A DNA stretch of 64,000 nt. Source: JAHEJA01 sp965656445 (GTDB lineage Bacteria; Pseudomonadota; Alphaproteobacteria; Rhodobacterales; Rhodobacteraceae). Below, one piece after another: positions 17,428 to 25,509 of the stretch; position 1 is the stretch's first letter; every line of letters begins with the position of its first letter. The stretch is taken from the NCBI GenBank assembly GCA_965656445.1, contig CBFHKO010000004.1, positions 74,624-138,623 on the forward strand. Reading direction: 5' to 3'. A program made the translations under genes and the position numbers. Under the pieces are notes generated by a model. It ran no database searches and was not told the DNA's origin. It saw only the letters and a program-made list of their open reading frames with translations.

Positions 17428-18414
17428 TTAAACCCTCTCAATAATCTTCTCGCCAAACAGCCCTTGAGGACGGAACACGAGGAAAATAAGAGCTAGGACA
17501 TAGGCGAACCAGTTTTCGGTCGCGCCTCCGATGAGGGGGCCAATGGCGAATTCAAACAGTTTTTCACCCACACCGATGATCAACCCGCCGACGATGGCGC
17601 CAGGGATCGAGGTAAACCCACCAAGCATGAGAACCGGCAAGGCCTTGAGCGCGATGAGAGAGAGGGAAAATTGAACGCCCGATTTGGTGCCCCAGACAAT
17701 TCCAGCGACTAAGGCAACAAAGCCCGCAACAGACCACACCATGATCCAGATAAAATTCAACGACACACCAACTGACAAAGCCGCTTGGTGATCATCCGCA
17801 ACGGCGCGCATCGCCCGTCCCTGTTTCGTGTATTGTGAAAAGGCCACCAAGACAGCAACAAGGATGATCGCAATGATCGTTGCCACGATATCTAGGTTAT
17901 CGATAAAGAACCCATAGTCAAAAATCCCATAAGTCGTTTCATCAATCCAAAGGTTGATCCCTTGCGGCAGACCAACATCCAGTTTTTTGATGTCAGCGCC
18001 CCACATGATGTCACCGAGGCCTTCCATAAAGTAGGCCAAGCCAATGGTAGCCATGAAAAGAATAATAGGTTCTTGTCCGACCAAGTGCTTAAAGATGACT
18101 TTTTGAACGATGATCGCCAATCCGACCATGATAACCATGGTCAACAAAATCCCAAACACTGCGGGGAGGTGCCATCCAAAATGATGCACCTCAGTCCCAA
18201 AGGTCGCGTTGATCAAATGGCTAAAGGGAACCTGCCCTTCCATGATACCAACCAAGGTCATCGCCGCAAAGAGCGCCATCACACCCTGAGCATAATTGAA
18301 AATGCCCGATGCCTTGTAAATCAGGACAAATCCAAGGGCGACAAGGGCATAAAGAACACCCGCCATCAACCCATTTAGAAAGACTTCCATCGCAAATACG
18401 AGTTGTTCAGGCAT
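17428..18414 (-). CDS. livH: LIV-type ABC transporter permease (LivH-like)
   Basis: A 328-residue membrane permease opening MPEQLVFAMEVFLNGLMAGVLYALVALGFVLIYKASGIFNYAQG, where the GLMAGVLYALVALGFVLIYK and FNYAQG segments are LivH signatures. RAMRAVADDHQAALSVGV is the cytoplasmic coupling loop, and GGFTSIPGAIVGGLIIGV the C-terminal conserved part. It is the partner of LivM. The gene order livG-livH-livM-binding protein-livF is intact. Confidence 0.95.
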   Translation of the reverse strand: MPEQLVFAMEVFLNGLMAGVLYALVALGFVLIYKASGIFNYAQGVMALFAAMTLVGIMEGQVPFSHLINATFGTEVHHFGWHLPAVFGILLTMVIMVGLAIIVQKVIFKHLVGQEPIILFMATIGLAYFMEGLGDIMWGADIKKLDVGLPQGINLWIDETTYGIFDYGFFIDNLDIVATIIAIILVAVLVAFSQYTKQGRAMRAVADDHQAALSVGVSLNFIWIMVWSVAGFVALVAGIVWGTKSGVQFSLSLIALKALPVLMLGGFTSIPGAIVGGLIIGVGEKLFEFAIGPLIGGATENWFAYVLALIFLVFRPQGLFGEKIIERV

Positions 18415-18455
18415 TGCAGGCGCCTCCTGTTTTCATAAGTGATGGGACCGAGAGA

Positions 18456-19274
18456 TTACTCATTGCTCACCCCCAAATATGCATCAATAACTTCTTGATT
18501 ATTGCGGACCTCGTCAGGGGTGCCATCGCCAATCTTTTTGCCGTAATCCATCACAACAACACGATCAGATAGATCCATAACAACGCCCATATCATGTTCG
18601 ATCAAAGCAATCGTTGTCCCAAACTCATCGTTTACGGAGAGGATAAAGCGGCTCATGTCTTCTTTTTCTTCGACATTCATGCCAGCCATTGGTTCATCCA
18701 AAAGCAATAGCTTTGGTTCAGAGGCCAATGCGCGGGCTAATTCCACACGTTTCTTCAATCCATAAGGAAGCCGAGAGACTGGTGTTTTACGGATGCTTTG
18801 AATTTCCAAGAAATCGATAACACGTTCACAAATTTCGCGGTTTTCGGTTTCTTCTTTTTCGGCTTTGCCTTTCCAAATCGCCTGCGACAAGAGGCTGGAT
18901 TTCATCTGGGTCAAACGCCCCGTCATCACATTATCCAAAACCGACATGCCCTCAAACAGAGCAATGTTTTGGAAGGTCCGCGCGATCCCTTGGCGCGCAA
19001 CCTCATAGGGTTTCATGGGTTTGCGTTTTGCACCACGGAACCACACTTCGCCTTGCTGAGGAACGTAAAAGCCTGAAATCACATTCAGCATTGATGACTT
19101 GCCCGCTCCGTTCGGGCCGATAATGGCGCGAATTTCACCTTCTTTGATGTCAAAGCTGATGTCTTTGATCGCCTCAACTCCGCCAAAGCGTAACGTGATA
19201 TTGCGCATATCCATAACCGTCGCCCCAATCTGGCGACCATCGGCAGTGGTATATCCTTCGGTCTGATCTAACAT
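18456..19274 (-). CDS. livG: LIV-type ABC transporter ATP-binding protein (LivG-like)
   Basis: A 272-residue ABC ATPase: Walker A GPNGAGKSS, signature-region LPYGLKKRVELARAL (the usual LSGG is replaced by LPYG, as in many LivG of this type), Walker B LLLLDEPMAGMN, and the switch IEHDMGVVM. It supplies one half of the ATPase pair with LivF. It is preceded by the acyl-CoA ligase gene with an 11-base gap, so the ligase and transporter share a transcript. Confidence 0.94.
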   Translation of the reverse strand: MLDQTEGYTTADGRQIGATVMDMRNITLRFGGVEAIKDISFDIKEGEIRAIIGPNGAGKSSMLNVISGFYVPQQGEVWFRGAKRKPMKPYEVARQGIARTFQNIALFEGMSVLDNVMTGRLTQMKSSLLSQAIWKGKAEKEETENREICERVIDFLEIQSIRKTPVSRLPYGLKKRVELARALASEPKLLLLDEPMAGMNVEEKEDMSRFILSVNDEFGTTIALIEHDMGVVMDLSDRVVVMDYGKKIGDGTPDEVRNNQEVIDAYLGVSNE

Positions 19275-19285
19275 TTCACGATCCC

Positions 19286-21268
19286 CTATTCTGCCGCAAC
19301 AGCTTGGCTGGCAAAGACTTTTGCGTCCTGCAGTTTCAACGTTGCCGAAATTTTGCCTTTGCGCCCGTCTTCATAGGTCACTTCGGTCTCGGTGTAGATT
19401 TCAGGCGATCCGTCATAGAGTGCATTCACCAAGTCTTCGAATTTCTCGCCGATGATCTTGCGACGCACTTTGCGCGTACGGGTCAATTCACCGTCATCGG
19501 CATCCAATTCTTTGTGCAACACAAGAAAGCGATGGACTTGGCACCCTGATAACATTGGATCTTGGGCCACTGAGGCATTCACCTCTTCTACATGGGATTG
19601 AATTGCCGCCAAAACTTTGGGATGTCCTGCCAATTCTTGATAGGACGAATAGGCAATGTTGTTGCGTTCTGCCCAATTTCCGACAGCAGACATATCGATA
19701 TTTATAAAGGCCACACAGGTGTCACGGCCCGCACCGAACACCACCGCTTCGAGGATATTGGGATAGAATTTGAGCTTGTTTTCAACATATTTAGGCGCGA
19801 ACATGCCACCTGTTGACAGTTTGCTGACATCCTTTGCACGATCAATGATCCGCAAGTGGCCTGTATCAGGTTCAAAGAACCCTGCATCCCCCGTTGCAAC
19901 CCAGCCTTCGGGATCTTTGGTATCCGCGGTGCTTTCTGGGTTTTTGTAATATTCGACAAAGGTTCCCGCCCCACGATAATAAACTTCGCCATTGTCGCCA
20001 ATGCGAACCTCAACACCGGGGCTAGGAACGCCTACTGTATCCCCGCGTACTTCGCCATCGGGTTGTTGGGTGATAAACACCGAAGCCTCTGTTTGACCAT
20101 AAAGCTGTTTGAGATTGATCCCCAATGAGCGATAGAATTCGAAAATCTCTGGACCGATCGCCTCGCCAGCGGTGTAGCCAACACGCACCCGAGAAAAGCC
20201 CAAGGTATTCTTGAGTGGGCCATAGATGATCAATTCGCCCAGCGCATATTTCAGACGTGACAACGCACCGACAGGTTTCCCATCCAATATCGCGCCACCC
20301 ACATCACGGGCATGCGCCATAAAGTAATCAAAGAGCCGCTTTTTCAAACGACCAGCATCTTCCATGCGGATCATCACATTGGTTAGCTGAGTTTCAAAAA
20401 CCCGCGGAGGAGCAAAATAATAAGTTGGCCCAATTTCGCGAAGGTCCGTGGCCATGGTATCTTGGCTTTCTGGGCAATTCACACAGAAGCCCGTCCAATA
20501 GGCCTGACCAATGGAAAAGATGAAATCACCCACCCAAGCCATCGGAAGATAGGCCAAGACTTCTTCACCCGCAGCGAGGGCATCGAACTCTGAAGAGGCT
20601 TTTGCCGTTTCAATGATGTTGCGGTTTGAAAGAACGACGCCCTTGGGTTTTCCCGTCGTTCCAGAGGTATAGAGCATCACACAGGTATGATCATAACTTA
20701 GCTCAGCTTCGCGTTTTGAGAGCTCGGATGTGATATCAACCGCCGCATCACGACCGCGCGCTTGCAAAGCCTTGTACTCGTGGAGGCGCGTGTGATCGTA
20801 TTTGCGCAAACCCCGTGTATCCAAGTAAATCATCTGCTCAAAATTAGGGAGCTGGTCTTGGATTTCTAAAACTTTATCAACTTGCTCTTGATCGGCCGCG
20901 ATAACAAATCGTGCACCACAATGATCAAGGACATAAGCCATTTCTTCGGCAACCGCGTCCTGATAGAGCGGAACAGGGATCGCCCCACACATCTGGGTCG
21001 CAACCATGGACCAATAGAGCTGAGGACGGTTGCGTCCAATAATTGCTACAAAATCCCCACGGTTCACGCCTAAGTCGAGCAGACCCAGAGCCAGTGATTC
21101 AATTTCCTCAGCAGCAGCAGCCCAAGTCCAACTTTGCCAAATTCCGAACTCCTTTTCACGATAGGCCGCTTTGTGCCCAAACTCAGATGCGTTTCGACGC
21201 AGCAAAGATGGCACAGACACAAATCTGCTTTGGCTTCCAGACGAAAGTCCCAACGTAGTTCCTCCCAT
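19286..21268 (-). CDS. Long-chain acyl-CoA synthetase-like AMP-binding protein
   Basis: A 660-residue ANL-superfamily ligase with the phosphate loop MLYTSGTTGKPKGVVLS, the YGQTEASVF motif, and TGDAGFFEPDTGHLRIIDRAKDVSKLSTGG. It activates a carboxylic acid to its CoA ester; the length and C-terminal region resemble long-chain fatty acid ligases, but substrate is inference. It opens the importer operon. The annotated ATG at 21268 has no ribosome binding site, whereas GGAGG lies seven bases ahead of an in-frame TTG at 21253, which may be the true start (655 residues). Its upstream region is shared with the divergent histidine kinase. Confidence 0.9.
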   Translation of the reverse strand: MGGTTLGLSSGSQSRFVSVPSLLRRNASEFGHKAAYREKEFGIWQSWTWAAAAEEIESLALGLLDLGVNRGDFVAIIGRNRPQLYWSMVATQMCGAIPVPLYQDAVAEEMAYVLDHCGARFVIAADQEQVDKVLEIQDQLPNFEQMIYLDTRGLRKYDHTRLHEYKALQARGRDAAVDITSELSKREAELSYDHTCVMLYTSGTTGKPKGVVLSNRNIIETAKASSEFDALAAGEEVLAYLPMAWVGDFIFSIGQAYWTGFCVNCPESQDTMATDLREIGPTYYFAPPRVFETQLTNVMIRMEDAGRLKKRLFDYFMAHARDVGGAILDGKPVGALSRLKYALGELIIYGPLKNTLGFSRVRVGYTAGEAIGPEIFEFYRSLGINLKQLYGQTEASVFITQQPDGEVRGDTVGVPSPGVEVRIGDNGEVYYRGAGTFVEYYKNPESTADTKDPEGWVATGDAGFFEPDTGHLRIIDRAKDVSKLSTGGMFAPKYVENKLKFYPNILEAVVFGAGRDTCVAFINIDMSAVGNWAERNNIAYSSYQELAGHPKVLAAIQSHVEEVNASVAQDPMLSGCQVHRFLVLHKELDADDGELTRTRKVRRKIIGEKFEDLVNALYDGSPEIYTETEVTYEDGRKGKISATLKLQDAKVFASQAVAAE

Positions 21269-21439
21269 GATCTGACTGTCGTTAAAAGTGCAGTCGATTT
21301 CCTCAATGGTTCACGTCTGACTTTTGCGCCAAGTTTGCAGAAATCTATCGAATTGTTACAACCCCAAAATAACACTCCTTGCCACGGAGCCGCCATTGGT
21401 CATAGAGTTGGGATGCAACCCCTACAGAATTGTAAACCA

Positions 21440-23350
21440 ATGGTTTTTACTACGAAGTCCAAAGATCTGATGACGAAGGCGGGATTAAATTTAATCCAGC
21501 AGGCTTTGACGATTTACGACACAGACCTCAAACTCGTTATTTGCAACAACCGTTTCAAGGAAATGTTTAACCTCCCCGAGTCGCTGGTGACAACTGGGGC
21601 GACCTTTGGGGAAACGATCGAACATTTGGCAAAGCGGGGCGAATACGGTGCTGTGGATGACATCGATGAATTCATCAAAGAACGTATCCGAGTCGCGCGC
21701 GCCTTTGAACCGCATTATATGGAGCGAAAACGCGCGAATGGCCAAGTGATTAGTGTCGAAGGTGCGCCCCTCCCACAGGGGGGATGGGTCACAGTCTACA
21801 CAGACATCACTCGCATCAGACATCAAGAAGACCTACTCAGATCCCGCTCTGAAGTTCTTAGCGATCAAGTGTTCACCTATGCCGCCGAACTTGCCAGTAA
21901 AAACCGCGCCCTAGAGGCCGCAAATGCAGCGTTAGAGGAAACTCAAAGGCAGCTGATCGAAAGCGAACAGCGCACGCGTCTGACGTCCGAAATGATGCCA
22001 GCCCATATTGCGCATGTGGATCGGGATCGACGATATACCTATTCAAACCGCCGCTTATCTAGCGTGATGCCCCATCGTCCCAATGACATCATCGGACGGC
22101 CAATTTCTGAGACTTTGGGCAAACAGGCCTACAGTCAAATCGAAGCCAACCTGAATTCTGCATTCAACGGTCATCCAAGCGTTTTTGAATTTATCGACGA
22201 TCTGAGCAGCCGACATATTAGAACGGCATTTACTCCTGACAAAGACGGGGATGTGATCCAAGGTGTTTACATTCTGTCGATGGACGTCACTGAAGAAACC
22301 CAAGCGCGCGCCGCGTTACAACAGGCCTCAAAACGGGAACTCGCGGCGCAATTGACCAGTGGGCTTGCACATGATTTCTCAAACCTTCTGACGATCATTC
22401 TGGGCGCCCAAGGCAGGCTGAAGCCTCATGTCAGTGACCCCAAAGCGTTAGACCTTATATCGGCGACCACAGCTGCCGCCAGTCGTGGCGGTGCCCTCCT
22501 CAACACCATTGCGGATATGACGGGGACACGCGCTTTGAAACCTGAGGCCGTGCGTGTCCATGAGGTGCTGGAGCGCCTTGAAACCTTGGTCCACAGCACC
22601 CTGCCAAGTGACATTACTTTTCAAATAAGCAACACAATTCCTGACACGGCCTATTTGCTCGACAAAGGGATGTTACAGGACGCTTTGTTGAACCTGATCA
22701 TCAATGCCCGAGATGCTATTGGAACAGAGGGTTCAATCAAGCTAACCGCCTCGATTGTCCAAGAAACTTGGTTAGAATTCATCGTAACGGATTCTGGTCC
22801 CGGATTCTCGGAACGGGCTTTGCGTCATGCTCTTGATCCCTTTTTCACGACAAAGGGCGAGCATGGCACTGGCCTTGGGTTGCCGATGGTCTATGATATG
22901 GTCAAACTCTCGGGCGGCGAACTCAAGCTTGGTAATAATTACGGCGGCGCTCGAGTCACGCTACGCCTTCCTATTCGCGAAGGGGCACCCACGTTGCAAA
23001 ATGCATTAACCTTGCTGGTCGAAGACAACACAGAGATCCGCGAAAGCCTACGCGATGAACTGACATCCCTTGGCCATTCCGTCGTTGAAGCCTCCTCAGC
23101 GGAGGAAGCGACAGCCCTACTCAGCGGATTACCAGAAATTTCCTTCATTTTGTCCGACCTCCAACTCAGAGGCGAAGAAACAGGTTTGTCACTTTTGGAG
23201 GTAGGCAAAAACAAAGGCATATTGTTCATGACCTCACTGCCCGTCACCCATCCGCTTAGAATTGAGGCAGCGCAACACGCGCATGTCTTGTCTAAGCCGA
23301 TTGATGACAGCATACTGAGGAACATTTTGGCAAAGGGCACCGCGTTATGA
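21440..23350 (+). CDS. PAS-domain hybrid sensor histidine kinase/response regulator
   Basis: A 636-residue cytoplasmic sensor without evident membrane segments. Order: PAS domain (about 15-130, IQQALTIYDTDLKLVICNNRF), a coiled coil rich in Ala/Glu/Leu (about 140-175), a second PAS, the H-box GLAHDFSN with the phospho-accepting His311, the ATPase domain (NLIINARDAI, TDSGPGF, GTGLGLPMVYDMV), and a C-terminal receiver with Asp573 (ILSDLQL). The frame is open further upstream; ATG 21440 or 21470 fits homologs best. Its 3' end overlaps the regulator gene by ATGA. It diverges from the acyl-CoA ligase/importer operon, which it may control. Confidence 0.9.
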   Translation: MVFTTKSKDLMTKAGLNLIQQALTIYDTDLKLVICNNRFKEMFNLPESLVTTGATFGETIEHLAKRGEYGAVDDIDEFIKERIRVARAFEPHYMERKRANGQVISVEGAPLPQGGWVTVYTDITRIRHQEDLLRSRSEVLSDQVFTYAAELASKNRALEAANAALEETQRQLIESEQRTRLTSEMMPAHIAHVDRDRRYTYSNRRLSSVMPHRPNDIIGRPISETLGKQAYSQIEANLNSAFNGHPSVFEFIDDLSSRHIRTAFTPDKDGDVIQGVYILSMDVTEETQARAALQQASKRELAAQLTSGLAHDFSNLLTIILGAQGRLKPHVSDPKALDLISATTAAASRGGALLNTIADMTGTRALKPEAVRVHEVLERLETLVHSTLPSDITFQISNTIPDTAYLLDKGMLQDALLNLIINARDAIGTEGSIKLTASIVQETWLEFIVTDSGPGFSERALRHALDPFFTTKGEHGTGLGLPMVYDMVKLSGGELKLGNNYGGARVTLRLPIREGAPTLQNALTLLVEDNTEIRESLRDELTSLGHSVVEASSAEEATALLSGLPEISFILSDLQLRGEETGLSLLEVGKNKGILFMTSLPVTHPLRIEAAQHAHVLSKPIDDSILRNILAKGTAL

Positions 23351-24054
23351 ACAGCACATTGGTTACAATTCTCGATGATGAACCAGACATCCGCGCGCTT
23401 TTGTCTGAAACGCTCATAGAGGCGGGTTTCAAGACACAAAGCTTTGGGCGCGCCACGGAATTCGAAGCCTTTCTTCAATCCCACACACCAGATGTCTGTT
23501 TGGTTGATCTCAGCCTTCCTGACCGCGATGGATTGAGCTTGGTCCATCGTTTGGCTTTGGAAAAAGGGGCCATTGTTATCATCATCTCAGGTCGCGCCCA
23601 AGTTCAGGACCGCGTGACAGGGCTAGAATTAGGCGCAGACGATTATATCATCAAACCCTTTGATCCCGCCGAAGTCGTCGCCCGTATTCGTGCCAGAATG
23701 CGCAAAGGAAAATCAACGACGACCGACACAAGCGAGACGGCACAATTTGCAGGATGGACGGCCCATTTTGACCGCTATTCGCTAGAAGACATGACCGGTC
23801 AAGAAACCCCGTTTTCTCACGCAGAAGGCGAGGTTCTTCGCCTCTTTCTAGAAAGCCCAAAAAGGTTAATCAGCCGCGCCTTTATGCAAGAAACCTTGGG
23901 CGGCTCGGCGGGCGAAAGCTTTGACCGGGCCATGGATGTCCGCATCTCACGACTACGTACCAAGCTCAAAGAAGACCCAAAAAATCCTGAGTTGATCAAG
24001 ACAATTTATGGCGCAGGTTATATTTTCTTGGGCGATGTTGTCTGGCTGAAATAG
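23347..24054 (+). CDS. OmpR-type response regulator
   Basis: A 235-residue two-component response regulator. The receiver has the acidic pocket DDEPD (residues 10-14), Asp54 as phospho-acceptor (VDLSLPDRDG), and the conserved Lys in DDYIIKPFDP. The C-terminal winged helix-turn-helix ends DVRISRLRTKLKEDPKNPEL and IYGAGYIFLGD, the OmpR DNA-binding pattern. The start ATG overlaps the kinase stop by four bases, so the two are translationally coupled and form one pair. The likely targets are the divergent acyl-CoA ligase and ABC operon, by position only. Confidence 0.94.
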   Translation: MNSTLVTILDDEPDIRALLSETLIEAGFKTQSFGRATEFEAFLQSHTPDVCLVDLSLPDRDGLSLVHRLALEKGAIVIIISGRAQVQDRVTGLELGADDYIIKPFDPAEVVARIRARMRKGKSTTTDTSETAQFAGWTAHFDRYSLEDMTGQETPFSHAEGEVLRLFLESPKRLISRAFMQETLGGSAGESFDRAMDVRISRLRTKLKEDPKNPELIKTIYGAGYIFLGDVVWLK

Positions 24055-24056
24055 GC

Positions 24057-24848
24057 TTATTTCAACTTGGGCGGCGCATCTGGATCCATTCCGGGTGCTT
24101 TGGGTTGCCATGGTTCGGCTTCTAACACCTGTGGCAATTCAAATTGCATGCCTTGTCGTGCAATGGCTGCAACGGCAGGCTCGTCAGAGTCAAAAAAGGC
24201 CACATCTATAGAGCCAGCTTCAATGCCCGAAAAGGTCAATGCCTCATGAGCGGCCTTTGCCAAGGCATTTTCCGCCCCATCTCGTGCATCGATAAAGGCC
24301 AGCAAATGCCCCTTGGCTCCGCCAACATATGTGACCCCAACCAACCAAACCTGAGATGTTAATCCCGCGGCGCTCACCAGTTTGGCATCCAAAGAGGTCA
24401 AGACCTCCTGAGGTAATCCAACAGGGGGTTCAAAGCTTTCTGGGCGAGCTTCAATTTCATCGGGTGCGACGCTCAGTGTATGCGCCAACCAATCAACCGC
24501 ATCATTTGGCAACAGCGTCTCTGACGGGGCGACCCCGAGATTAAGACCTAGACCCAAATCTTGGCCCGCAAGCATCGACACAATAATACGGCCAGACACC
24601 GCGATATGAGGCGATACTTTTTGTGTGAACTGTGACAGGCGATCCTCTGTATCAAAGACCAAAACGAAAGATTGCTCTTCGACCTCAATCACTTCGGGGG
24701 AAATATTATCGCCGTTGACCTCATCCGTGAGCAAGAGAAACAATTCCGCATCCGCCAAACGTTCAAAAAACCGCAAACGCAGGGTATCATCGTCTGGTTT
24801 GGCCTCCATCGCGGCATGCGCATTGTCGATTACTGTTTCAATCGTCAT
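24057..24848 (-). CDS. SseB-family protein
   Basis: A 263-residue soluble protein resembling the SseB family: FLLLTDEVNGD near residue 40, SFVLVFDTEDRLSQF, and a second half with the SseB C-terminal-like region ending LEAEPWQPKAPGMDPDAPPKLK. E. coli SseB is linked to serine sensitivity; no biochemical role is known. The start at 24848 has AAAGG upstream and overlaps the stop of the glycosylase-like gene, so these two are coupled. Only two bases separate it from the convergent regulator gene. Confidence 0.75.
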   Translation of the reverse strand: MTIETVIDNAHAAMEAKPDDDTLRLRFFERLADAELFLLLTDEVNGDNISPEVIEVEEQSFVLVFDTEDRLSQFTQKVSPHIAVSGRIIVSMLAGQDLGLGLNLGVAPSETLLPNDAVDWLAHTLSVAPDEIEARPESFEPPVGLPQEVLTSLDAKLVSAAGLTSQVWLVGVTYVGGAKGHLLAFIDARDGAENALAKAAHEALTFSGIEAGSIDVAFFDSDEPAVAAIARQGMQFELPQVLEAEPWQPKAPGMDPDAPPKLK

Positions 24849-25453
24849 CTCAGGACCTTTCTCATTCGGCATCTCAACTCAGGCAGCACGTCCTGATCAA
24901 ACCACGGATTTTTATTCAGCCAAGCCGTATTGCGCCATGACGGGTGAGGCAAGACAAAAAACCTCGGGAGATACTCTCGCCACTGCGTCATGCGCTCTTG
25001 TAGGCGTTTCTTGTCATTCAGATGCCATGCCTGAGCATAGGTCCCAACTAGCAAGGTCAACTCCACATTGCCAAATTGATCCAACACTTTGGACCGCCAT
25101 GTTTTCGCACATATCTTGGGCGGGGCGAGGTCATGCTCTTTGTCATTATATCCCGGAAAACAAAATGCCATTGGGACGATCGCAAAGATGTCTGGATCAT
25201 AAAACGTGGCTTTATCCACGCCGAGCCACAGACGTAGGCGATCCCCGGACGGATCATCAAAAGGACGCCCGCTATGATGCACACGAAGCCCCGGAGCCTG
25301 TCCAGCAATCAAGATACGCGCCTTCGGGTTTCCCTGAATGACGGGCCGTGGCGCATGTCCCGTCTTGGTCAAGGCAAAGCGATCCTTGCACAATTGACAG
25401 GACATAAGGTCGGGAAAGTGATCATTCAAAACAAGAACCCCCAGAGCATTCAC
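24845..25453 (-). CDS. Uracil-DNA glycosylase-like family protein
   Basis: This protein of up to 202 residues belongs to the uracil-DNA glycosylase superfamily (COG1573-like). ILIAGQAPGLRVHHSG is the GxAPG active-site motif, and FVLPHPSWRNT is the HPS-type DNA-binding motif. Cys at CQLCKDR, FCFPGY and PKICAKT could form an iron-sulfur site, as in other family members. It is likely to act in DNA base repair, but uracil specificity is not proven. The start is uncertain: the in-frame GTG at 25453 lies within the loop of a probable nrdJ terminator, so TTG 25429 or ATG 25405 may be the real start. The gene overlaps the SseB-like start by four bases. Confidence 0.82.
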   Translation of the reverse strand: MNALGVLVLNDHFPDLMSCQLCKDRFALTKTGHAPRPVIQGNPKARILIAGQAPGLRVHHSGRPFDDPSGDRLRLWLGVDKATFYDPDIFAIVPMAFCFPGYNDKEHDLAPPKICAKTWRSKVLDQFGNVELTLLVGTYAQAWHLNDKKRLQERMTQWREYLPRFFVLPHPSWRNTAWLNKNPWFDQDVLPELRCRMRKVLR

Positions 25454-25468
25454 ATGATACTTTGGGGG
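25438..25468 (-). terminator. Probable intrinsic terminator of nrdJ
   Basis: Read on the minus strand, CCCCCAAAG and CTCTGGGGG form a 9-bp stem (one G-T pair) with a 13-base loop, followed by the T-rich TTCTTGTTTTG. It lies about 40 bases after the nrdJ stop and overlaps the apparent 5' end of the downstream glycosylase-like frame. Confidence 0.6.
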
Positions 25469-25509
25469 AACTGATTGATATAGTGCAAGGCTAGAACTGC
25501 TCTACCCGT

